DNA of 64,000 nt from Mycobacterium sp. URHB0044 (GTDB taxonomy: Bacteria; Actinomycetota; Actinomycetes; Mycobacteriales; Mycobacteriaceae), in the NCBI RefSeq assembly GCF_000620625.1, contig NZ_JIAW01000009.1:62001-126000 (forward strand), read 5' to 3'. This document shows, one piece after another, positions 57,833-64,000 of this stretch; within the stretch, counting starts at the first letter, position 1; each line of letters opens with the position of its first letter. The position numbers were made by a program, and so were the translations under genes. Under the pieces are notes generated by a model that saw nothing but the letters and a program-made list of their open reading frames with translations, made no database searches and was not told the origin of the DNA.

Positions 57833-59468
57833 ACCTTCTCCGCATCGTGGGCCGCGGCGTCGACCGCTGCGGCGTCGGCGGCGACCTGCTTTGCCCACCG
57901 GTAGTCGGCCTTGCCGGTGCCCAGGCGGCGCACGGCGTCGACGAACACGATCGCCTTGGGGGTCTTGAAGCCGGCGAGCTGGGCGCGGCAGTAATGGCGG
58001 AGCTGGTCGCCGTCGGAATCGTGCCCGACGGTGGTGCTGACCACGGCGGTGACCTCCTGGCCCCAGCGCGGATGGGGGCGACCGACCACCAGGGCGTCGG
58101 CGACCGCGGGGTGGGTGCGGAGGACCTGCTCGACCTCTTCGACGAAGACCTTCTCCCCGCCGGTGTTGACCACCAAGGAGTCGCGGCCCAACAGGTGGAT
58201 GGTGCCGTCGGATTCGATGGTGGCCCGATCCCCCGGGATCGATACCCGGAGTCCGTCGATGACCGGGAAGGTCGCCTCGGTGGCGTCGGGGTCGTCGAAG
58301 TATCCCAGCGGGATGCGTCCGGTCTTGGCGGCCCGATCTCGGTGTCGCCGGGGCAAAGGACGCGGCGACGGTCGTCCGAGAGCACCACTCCGCCGTTCCA
58401 CGTCGAGAAGGTGTGTGACTGCCGGCCGTGCTGGCTCTGCCCGTAGCCCAGGCCGCCGGTCTCCGAGGAGCCGTAGCCGTCGATGATCGACAGTTGCGGC
58501 AACCGGGCCATCAAGGCCTGTTTGTGCTGCGGATGGGTGGCCGCACCGCCGGTGGCCAGGGCGACCAGTGTGGACAGGTCGTAGTCGGCGCGCTGCAGTT
58601 CGGCGGCCAGCGGTGCAGCGTAGGCGTCGCCGACGATGCTCATCATCGACACCCGGTGACGTTCGGCGGTGTTCCAGACCGCCCGGGGATCAAAGGGCTG
58701 ACGGTCGTCGTGCAGGACCACGCTGTGCCCGCCGAGGATGGCGGCGAACGCGCTCCACAACCCGAGGGCGTGCATCAGCGGTGATACCGCGAACCAGGTC
58801 TGCCCGCCGGCGCGGGCGATGTCGGTGATCACCGAGGCGCTGGGGTGATCGGCGCCACCCATGGAGGAGACGTACATGTCACCCTGGCGCCACAGCACTC
58901 CCTTTGGGCGCCCAGTGGTGCCGCCGGTGCAGATCATCACGAGGTCGTCCGGGGACGTCGGCGTCGGTCGGGGATCGCCCATGGTGATCGCGGTGTCGTA
59001 GTCGATGGCGCCAGGCAGCAGCGGAGTGTCGCTGCCATCGTCGACCGAGATCAACAGGTCGGTGATCGCCGGTGTGATGGACTGGGCGACAACCGGTCCG
59101 AAGCTGCGGTGATAGCAGACGGCGCGGGGTCGCACGTAGTCCAGGAGGTCGGCGACTTCGGCGGCGGTGTAGTTGTAGTTGACGTTCACCGGAACCGTGC
59201 GGGCCTTGGTGGCGGCGATGAACGCCTCGGGATAGCGGTCGTTGCGCATCAGCAGCGCCACCCGGTCCTGACGACACTCCCAGCGCGCAGTGTCCTGGTG
59301 GCGTGCGTGGGCGCCCAGTCCCCGACTGGACAGGAAGTTGGCCAGCCGCGTGCTGGTCTGTGCCGACGCACCGAACGTCGTGACCCGGGGACCGCAGCGG
59401 GTCATCACCCGCTCGGGAACGGCCTCGGCGATGGTGTCGAGGACCGCGGCGAAAGACCATTCGGTCAT
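57829..59468 (-). pseudogene. Acyl-CoA ligase (AMP-binding), interrupted by a frameshift
   Basis: The N-terminal 375 or so residues are in one frame (MTEWSFAAVLDTIAEAVPER onward, with CTGGTTGRPKG and GYGSSETGG). The C-terminal 165 are in another (KTGRIPLGYFDDPDATEATF onward, with the VNTGGEKVFVEEVE hinge and the catalytic lysine in LGTGKADYRW). The span is 1640 bp, one short of a multiple of three, so one base (net) is missing near 58331-58340, in GAGATCGGGCCGCC of the coding strand. Both halves are otherwise intact. It would activate a carboxylic acid to its CoA ester. It is either a recent mutation or a sequencing error. Confidence 0.85.
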
Positions 59469-59581
59469 GGGGTGCCTTTCCGGTGACGTCTCGGTGTCAG
59501 CGTGTGGGGGTGCAGTCGCCGGCCCGGCGACGGTGCCGCTCCTCCCCCGTGCCGCCGTTCGGCTCTGGCGAGATGAGTGGT

Positions 59582-60793
59582 TCAGGTGGTGGCCGGCACG
59601 GATATGCCGAGCAGCGTGAGGGCGTTGTCGCGCATGACCTTTCGGGTGTCCTCGGCACTGAACTCGGGGAACTGCGGGATGTCGGCGGTGAAGCTCATCG
59701 GGTCAGCCAGGCCTTCGCCGTGCGGCCAGTCCGAGCCGAACAGGATCTTGTCCACCCCGATGGTGTCGGCCAGTAGTTTCACGTCGTCCTCGTAGTAGGG
59801 CGTCACCCAGACGTTGTTTTTGAGCTGCTCGACCGGGTCCTCGGTGAAGTGATACGGCGCGGTGTTGGCGGCCTTGCGCAACCGCTTGATCAAGCGGTAA
59901 ACGAAGTACGAGCCGTTCTCGATGCTGGCGACCTTCAGCGCGGGATGGCGGGTGAACACCTGATGGACGATCATCGAAGCCATCGTGTCGTGGATCGCGC
60001 GGTCATCGGCCAAGAACATGTCCAACGGATCCCGCTTCCCGAACCCCTCGAAGGTCCCCGTGCCACCCCACAACGCCGAAATCGCCAGGTAGCCACTGTC
60101 GGACAGATGGAAGATCACCGGCACGCCGGCTTCGGCCAACCGCGCCCACACCGGATCGTGGCTTGGGTCGCCCAGCGAGCGCGGCTTGACTACCCCAGGC
60201 ACCGGCGCTGGGCGCACCAGCACCAGCTTGGCGCCGCGGCCCAGCACGAACTCGACCTCGTCGACGGCCTTGTCCGGATCGGCCAGTGAGATGATCGGCC
60301 CCGCCAGGATCCGGTGATCAGGCCGGTCGTAACCCCAGTCCTCGTCCAGCCACAGGTTGAACGCGTGCACCGACTCCATGGTCGCCTCGACGTCGCCTTT
60401 GAGGGCCTCCTCGACACCGCAAGCGAACGTCGGCAGGATGAAAATGGTCTCGAGGTTCTGCTTGTCGAGGATCCTCACCCGGGCATCCCTGTTCTGATAC
60501 TCGGGGTGATCCGCCATCCTGTCGACTTTCATCAACGACGCCGGATCGACTCCCTCGGGGATGTCGCCGCGGAATAGCAGGTCCAGGCAGCCGGGCTCGA
60601 TGATCGGATCGAATGTCGGGTTCGGGATGAAGTGGTTGGCCCGGCCCCCCATCAAGGCGATCGTGCGTTTGCCGTCCTGCACCATCTGGACACCACGGCG
60701 CTTGAACTCTTTGGGCAGGTGCCGGGTGAAGGAGTCGATCGGCTCGTAATAGTGCTCGTCGACGTCGATCGCCCGATAGCCCAGCGTGTTCAT
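59582..60793 (-). CDS. Amidohydrolase-2 family metal-dependent hydrolase (403 aa)
   Basis: A 403-residue PF04909 protein, first gene of the operon. It starts GYRAIDVDEHYYEP, where D-x-D-x-H replaces the canonical HxH. It has a histidine in VIFHLSDSGY and ends with the FGSDWPHGEGLADP motif that carries the catalytic aspartate. Mycobacteria have many such proteins in lipid and sterol regulons. The ATG start is 61 bp from the nearest of two tandem operators. Confidence 0.87.
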   Translation of the reverse strand: MNTLGYRAIDVDEHYYEPIDSFTRHLPKEFKRRGVQMVQDGKRTIALMGGRANHFIPNPTFDPIIEPGCLDLLFRGDIPEGVDPASLMKVDRMADHPEYQNRDARVRILDKQNLETIFILPTFACGVEEALKGDVEATMESVHAFNLWLDEDWGYDRPDHRILAGPIISLADPDKAVDEVEFVLGRGAKLVLVRPAPVPGVVKPRSLGDPSHDPVWARLAEAGVPVIFHLSDSGYLAISALWGGTGTFEGFGKRDPLDMFLADDRAIHDTMASMIVHQVFTRHPALKVASIENGSYFVYRLIKRLRKAANTAPYHFTEDPVEQLKNNVWVTPYYEDDVKLLADTIGVDKILFGSDWPHGEGLADPMSFTADIPQFPEFSAEDTRKVMRDNALTLLGISVPATT

Positions 60794-60853
60794 TGGGGTG
60801 ACCTTCCTAGCGGCGGTGGTAGTGGACCGCTGCCCGACATCCTTCTGAAGAAC

Positions 60854-60883
60854 AAGAATACTATTCTGAAGAATAAGATTCTT
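60854..60883. promoter_or_regulatory. Two tandem 15-bp palindromic operators upstream of the catabolic operon
   Basis: AAGAATACTATTCTG (60854-60868) and AAGAATAAGATTCTT (60869-60883) abut without a gap. Each is a hyphenated palindrome of the form (C/A)AGAAT-N3-ATTCT(G/T). They lie between the operon start (60793) and the TetR gene (61023). The same element occurs at 61005 and 62894. Confidence 0.8.
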
Positions 60884-61004
60884 GATCGGGAAACGCAAGC
60901 AGCCAGCTGAGGGACTGCCGCCTAGGAGCGCACCCGGCTCTGCCGGGCATCTCACGGCCATTACGGCGCGCGGGCAGGTTGTGGCGGGACAGATCGGTCG
61001 GCGG

Positions 61005-61019
61005 CAGAATAGAATTCTG
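61005..61019. promoter_or_regulatory. 15-bp operator just before the TetR gene
   Basis: CAGAAT-AGA-ATTCTG is a palindrome ending 3 bp before the TetR start codon. Binding there would block transcription or translation start of the regulator, as expected for autorepression of a leaderless mRNA. Confidence 0.8.
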
Positions 61020-61022
61020 GTC

Positions 61023-61655
61023 ATGCAGAACGCAGTGGAGTCCGGCGCAGGTGTGGCCGCCCGGATCGCAGCCCAGACCGCGGCGCGACGGACCAACTAC
61101 CACAACGAGGTTCGGGCACTTATGGATGCCGCGGTGAAGATCATGGTCACCAACGGCATCGCCACCCGGGTGCGGGTATCGGACATCGTCGCCGCTGCCG
61201 GATTGTCAAACGATGCGTTTTACCGGCACTTCCCGTCCAAGGACGCCTTGGTCGCCGCCCTTGTGGAAGACGGCTCCGAACGCACCGCCGCGGGCATCGG
61301 ACGGCGGATGGCCAAGGAACGCAGCCCTGAAGGACAGGTCAAACGATGGCTGGACGGGGTGCTCGCCCAAACCGAGGACGCCAACGCCGAAACGACGCTG
61401 GCGGTCCTGTGGAACAGCGTCAACCTCAACTCCGCGATCCCGATCGGCAGCCAGGTCTCCAAGCGGCCGCTGGCCAACCTCCTGCGGGAGCCGTTTACCG
61501 CATTGGGCAGCACCGACCCCGAATTGGACGCTGAGCTGGTCACCCAAGCCGTCGTCGGCCGAGTAGCCGGGCATTTGTGGGCCAAGACCAAACCCAGCCG
61601 CACGGAGGCCGAGCACCTCTTGAGATTCTGCCTGTCGGTGCCACGGTCCAGCTGA
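61023..61655 (+). CDS. TetR-family regulator of the island regulon
   Basis: A 210-residue repressor. After a 30-residue extension the helix-turn-helix is in residues 35-85 (ALMDAAVKIMVTNGIATRVRV, then SDIVAAAGLSNDAFYRHFPSK). The C-terminal ligand domain has a conserved tryptophan (VLWNSVNLNSAIP). It is divergent from the catabolic operon, and four copies of one palindrome flank it, its operon and the luciferase-like gene. The inducer is probably an acyl-CoA or the pathway substrate (inference). Start at MQNAVESG; no ribosome site, consistent with a leaderless transcript. Confidence 0.9.
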   Translation: MQNAVESGAGVAARIAAQTAARRTNYHNEVRALMDAAVKIMVTNGIATRVRVSDIVAAAGLSNDAFYRHFPSKDALVAALVEDGSERTAAGIGRRMAKERSPEGQVKRWLDGVLAQTEDANAETTLAVLWNSVNLNSAIPIGSQVSKRPLANLLREPFTALGSTDPELDAELVTQAVVGRVAGHLWAKTKPSRTEAEHLLRFCLSVPRSS

Positions 61656-61749
61656 ACCCGGCCTCACCGACAGTCGGTCTGCAATCGCCATCGAGAAGGG
61701 CCGGCGATGCCGCCCGTGGCCTCGCTGAGTGTGCTGGCCCGCGCAGGCG

Positions 61750-62817
61750 TCAGGAGGTCACCGCGGGTGTAGTCACAGCCGCGGCCGCGCCGGTCTTATC
61801 GGTGGCTTCGATCTGGTGCAGCGCGGCGACGAGGTCGGCCACGTCGGCGTCGGCGGGGGTGTAGCTGGAGAAATAGCAGCATACGTCGCTGGCGTGATCG
61901 CCAAAGCGCTCGCGGATCTGCACGGCACATTCCTCCGGCGTGCCGATGATGCCGAAGCTGCGCACCATGTCATCGCTGATAAGGGCACGCATCTCGGCGA
62001 ACTTGCCCTCCTTGGACAACGCGTTGAGCGTGGGCTGCACGTCGGCGAAGCCCTCCTGCGCGAGCACCGGAAGATACGCAGGGGTGGATCCGTAGAAGCC
62101 GATTTGAAACGCCACCCCGTCGATGGCCTTGGCGAGGTCGGCCTCGGTGCGCCCCATCGCGACCATGGCCTGGGCCATGATCTGGCAGTCGTCCGGTGTC
62201 CGTCCCGCGCGCGTGAGTCCCTCGGTGTAGGAGGCCAGCGTCTTCTCCGCAAAGAACCGGTCACTGGTCAGCGGATGTATCAGCAGCCCGTCGGCGACCT
62301 CGGCCGCGGTGCGGGTCATCAGCGGGCCCAGCGCACCCATCAGTACGGGCGGCGCCCCGAACGGATTGGGTCCCGGATTGAACGCCATCGTCATCAGCGT
62401 GTGGGAGTAGAACTCACCGCGAAAGTCCAACGGGGCGGTACCTTCCCAGGCCGCGAAAATCGCCTTGACCGCCCGCACGGTCTCGGCCATCCGGGCCGCG
62501 GGCTTGCCCCACTGCGCACCATAACGTTTCACGATGTGTGCCCGGGTCTGCGAGCCCAACCCGAGACGGAACCGGCCCCCGCTATAGATCTGCAGATCAT
62601 TGGCGGCGTGCGCCAGGTGGAGCGGGCTACGAGGGCCGGCCACGGCGATGTTGGTCATCAATTCCAGCTCAGTCTGGCCCGCGGCGGCCACCAGCGGAAA
62701 GAACACGTCGTTGGGGCCCTCGAAGCTGAACAATCCGTCGGCGCCCAGCTCGGCTATTTCACGTGCCCGCGCGGCCGCCTTGTCCGGCTGCCCCTTTCCC
62801 TGCAGATGTACCTTCAT
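61750..62817 (-). CDS. LLM-class (luciferase-like) F420-dependent oxidoreductase, TIGR03617-type
   Basis: A 355-residue TIM-barrel enzyme. It has GRFRLGLGSQTRAHIVKRYG, the NPFGAPPVLMGALGPLM segment and the C-terminal GIIGTPEECAVQIRERF typical of mycobacterial TIGR03617 proteins that use F420. It lies on the far side of the TetR gene in a separate transcription unit, but a copy of the regulon palindrome is 77 bp upstream of its start. It should therefore act on the same substrate or its product. Confidence 0.9.
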   Translation of the reverse strand: MKVHLQGKGQPDKAAARAREIAELGADGLFSFEGPNDVFFPLVAAAGQTELELMTNIAVAGPRSPLHLAHAANDLQIYSGGRFRLGLGSQTRAHIVKRYGAQWGKPAARMAETVRAVKAIFAAWEGTAPLDFRGEFYSHTLMTMAFNPGPNPFGAPPVLMGALGPLMTRTAAEVADGLLIHPLTSDRFFAEKTLASYTEGLTRAGRTPDDCQIMAQAMVAMGRTEADLAKAIDGVAFQIGFYGSTPAYLPVLAQEGFADVQPTLNALSKEGKFAEMRALISDDMVRSFGIIGTPEECAVQIRERFGDHASDVCCYFSSYTPADADVADLVAALHQIEATDKTGAAAAVTTPAVTS

Positions 62818-63280
62818 GCCGATACCTCGCGCCTTCTATCACCGGGGCCATGCGCAGCCACCACACGGTCAGTCCTACAGTCTTCTTCATGACCAGAATA
62901 TGATTCTGAATCTACAGAACGCAATGCGCGTTCTCGACTGGCAGGTTGCACGGGTGCGCCATCGCGGCAGCCTTCTGCCAGCGCTTGCGCGCGTTCGGCG
63001 CGCAGCCGATCTACATCGCTCTGACCGAACGCCGACGCCCGATCATCTTCCTTACTCCGGCCCCCTCGTCTTTTCCTCCACTCACAGAGACCGCAATTTC
63101 CCGACAATTCCCACCCAACCTTGGTTACCTAACCGAAGTCTCTTGTGCTCCAGGGCAATTCGTATCGATTGTCCCAATTTCGCTATGGCACATTTGCACA
63201 AGGACGTGCGAGATTGGCGTTAGCACACGTAGGCGGTGCTGCCTGCGGGCGAGTGTGCCAGGCAATGTCGACGAGTGGCG
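62818..63280. other. Gene-poor stretch between the luciferase-like gene and the relaxase fragment
   Basis: Apart from the operator at 62894 I see no gene in these 460 bases; the short frames do not resemble proteins. GCACAC (63223-63228) and GTGTGC (63253-63258) form an inverted repeat 22 bp before the relaxase fragment, where the transfer origin of a MobF element may lie. GGTTACCTAACC near 63124 is a second short palindrome. Confidence 0.4.
62894..62908. promoter_or_regulatory. 15-bp operator upstream of the luciferase-like gene
   Basis: CAGAAT-ATG-ATTCTG is a palindrome 77 bp upstream of the gene at 61750-62817 and matches the element by the TetR gene in all 12 arm bases. It links this gene to the island regulon. 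Confidence 0.8.
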
Positions 63281-63394
63281 GTGACTGAAGTGTTGACGAT
63301 CGCGGAGCTCAAGCGGTGGTCGATCAACTACTACAACGACACCGCACGCGCGGCTGGGCAGGCGGCTAAAGACGCCAGGAAAGCCGGTGGCGGG
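63281..63394 (+). pseudogene. MobF (TrwC/TraA-type) relaxase, N-terminal fragment
   Basis: The 38 codons from the GTG at 63281 read VTEVLTIAELKRWSINYYND and on to ARKAGGG. This is the start of MobF relaxases, including the tandem catalytic tyrosines in NYYND. The similarity stops at the GGG, where the motif with LGEYY normally follows, and the frame runs into unrelated sequence and the tRNA. The full protein would exceed 900 residues. It is a leftover of a conjugative element, pointing at the tRNA-Val attachment site. Confidence 0.75.
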
Positions 63395-63454
63395 ACTTGG
63401 CACAGCCGGGGTCGCCCGTCGGGATGTATAGCCCCGTTTGAACTGGGCGAACAT

Positions 63455-63529
63455 TGGTGGGCGCGGACGGTATCGAACCGCCGACCGCTGGTGTGTAAAA
63501 CCAGAGCTCTACCACTGAGCTACGCGCCC
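63455..63529 (-). tRNA. tRNA-Val (anticodon TAC)
   Basis: The minus strand from 63529 folds as a full cloverleaf: acceptor GGGCGCG with CGCGCCC, D arm GCTCAGTGGTAGAGC, anticodon stem CTGGT with ACCAG around the loop TTTACAC, and T arm with TTCGATA. The anticodon TAC reads valine codons. The gene encodes its CCA end (63455-63457). Its 3' 40 bases are duplicated at 48594-48633. Confidence 0.97.
63457..63496 (-). repeat. Right attachment repeat within tRNA-Val
   Basis: The 40-bp match to 48594-48633 runs from the anticodon 3' region to the first C of CCA. Outside it, the left copy continues TGACC and this copy AAAACC, so the boundary falls inside the anticodon loop, a common crossover region for tyrosine integrases. 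Confidence 0.9.
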
Positions 63530-63575
63530 GTGCTCGGGCAGGCTACACGCCGACGGCGGGCGACGGGAAATCCCG

Positions 63576-64000
63576 TCAGCCGACCTTCAGAGCGGCGAGC
63601 GCCTCATTCCACAGCGCCTGGTCGCGAACCTCCCCGGGCGCCTTCATCTCGGCGAACCTGATCACTCCTGCGCGATCGATCACGAACGTGCCGCGGTTGG
63701 CGAAACCGGTGACGTCGTTGAACACGCCGTAGGCCTGCGCGACCGCCCCGTGCGGCCAGAAGTCGGAGAGGATCGGGAACGTGAAGCCACTCTGGCTCGC
63801 CCACACCTTGTGCGTCGGCGGTGGCCCCACCGAGATCGCCAGCGTCGTGATGTCGTCGTTGTCGTACCTCGCCGGGTTGTCCCGGATCTCGTCGAGCTCC
63901 CCCTGACAGATGGCGGTGAACGCCAACGGGAAGAACACCAGAAGCACGTTCTTGGCGCCCAGGAAGGCACCCAGCGTGACGGGCTGGCCGCCCTGGTCCT
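63576..64000 (-). CDS. ahpE: AhpE/BcpB-like one-cysteine peroxiredoxin (5' end beyond window)
   Basis: The 3' 141 codons of a peroxiredoxin whose start lies past base 64000. The visible part begins in DQGGQPVTLGAF and contains LLVFFPLAFTAICQGELDEI with the peroxidatic cysteine, then GFANRGTFVIDRAGVIRF. It reduces hydroperoxides in the cytosol. AhpE lies next to this tRNA-Val region in M. tuberculosis too (Rv2238c), so chromosomal synteny resumes here, right of the island. Confidence 0.93.
   Translation of the reverse strand, partial: DQGGQPVTLGAFLGAKNVLLVFFPLAFTAICQGELDEIRDNPARYDNDDITTLAISVGPPPTHKVWASQSGFTFPILSDFWPHGAVAQAYGVFNDVTGFANRGTFVIDRAGVIRFAEMKAPGEVRDQALWNEALAALKVG

Larger units (their letters stand above)
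48594..63496. mobile_element. Genomic island integrated at tRNA-Val (about 14.9 kb, integrase lost)
   Basis: The element is defined by 40-bp perfect direct repeats at 48594-48633 and 63457-63496. Both are the 3' end of tRNA-Val in the same orientation. The intact tRNA is at the right end, as expected when an element enters the 3' end of a tRNA gene and restores it. Inside are membrane proteins, a catabolic operon, a TetR gene, a luciferase-like gene and the 5' fragment of a MobF relaxase beside the tRNA. No integrase, excisionase or replication gene is visible, so it is probably fixed. Confidence 0.8.

Noticed and set aside
48720-63454. An integrase gene for the island
   Set aside because: No tyrosine or serine recombinase motif was found in any frame between the repeats.
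63236-63661. Open frame containing the string ARTVSNRRPLVC
   Set aside because: That part is the well-known false translation of the reverse of a tRNA gene; only the relaxase-like segment before it is meaningful.

Overview
The window is high-GC chromosomal DNA from a mycobacterium, most likely a rapidly growing Mycolicibacterium-type species. The evidence is the gene order. cobT-cobS, ilvE, gcvT, pepB, dlaT, lipB-lipA, glnA1, glnE-glnA2, paired CaeA/Hip1-like hydrolases, panB, rnpB, the RNase H/CobC operon, ptkA-ptpA, a SURF1 gene, cobD, an MpaB-type gene, tRNA-Val and ahpE follow in an order I recall from M. tuberculosis Rv2207-Rv2238c. F420-dependent luciferase-like enzymes, a WS/DGAT gene and an NDMA-type alcohol dehydrogenase also fit the genus. 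No rRNA, CRISPR array, IS element or intact integrase was seen.

Layout. 1-11 kb: end of the cobalamin lower-ligand genes, branched-chain aminotransferase, glycine cleavage T protein, leucyl aminopeptidase, and a co-directional set joining the lipoylated E2 DlaT with the lipoate enzymes LipB and LipA. 11-20 kb: nitrogen assimilation, with glnA1 (GlnR-like boxes upstream, strong hairpin downstream) and a minus-strand operon glnA2-glnE-thioesterase-F420 enzyme; a lower-GC transglutaminase-like gene and a DoxX gene lie between. 20-27 kb: two tandem secreted hydrolases, a WS/DGAT acyltransferase divergent from panB, a crotonase and a TetR regulator. 27-31 kb: UAAP1-UAAP2 and a carboxyltransferase-only urea/guanidine-carboxylase-like protein, divergent from that TetR gene. 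31-36 kb: a CYTH-CHAD protein, RNase P RNA, AraC plus VOC genes, and an XRE-cupin regulator divergent from a CxxC flavoprotein and a methyltransferase. 36-44 kb: a four-gene operon linked by 4-bp overlaps, then ptkA-like/ptpA-like/SURF1 genes, cobD and an MpaB-type gene. 44-48.6 kb: exported accessory proteins (a glycosidase with a repeat tail, a thermolysin-like protease) and small genes.

48.6-63.5 kb is best read as a decayed integrated island. A 40-bp copy of the 3' end of tRNA-Val at 48594-48633 repeats exactly, in direct orientation, at the 3' end of the intact tRNA-Val gene (63455-63529). Just inside the tRNA end lies the first 38 codons of a MobF (TrwC/TraA-type) relaxase. No integrase remains.

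The island carries an eight-gene minus-strand catabolic operon: metal-dependent hydrolase, CoA ligase (frameshifted), second hydrolase, a pair of acyl-CoA dehydrogenases, an unknown protein, a cytochrome P450 and an NDMA-type alcohol dehydrogenase. It also carries a divergent TetR gene and a separate F420 luciferase-like gene. Four copies of a 15-bp palindrome, (C/A)AGAAT-N3-ATTCT(G/T), lie upstream of exactly these three units. They define a self-contained regulon whose substrate I cannot name. This island and its regulon are the best candidate for an undescribed system; the CT-only UAAP cluster is the second.
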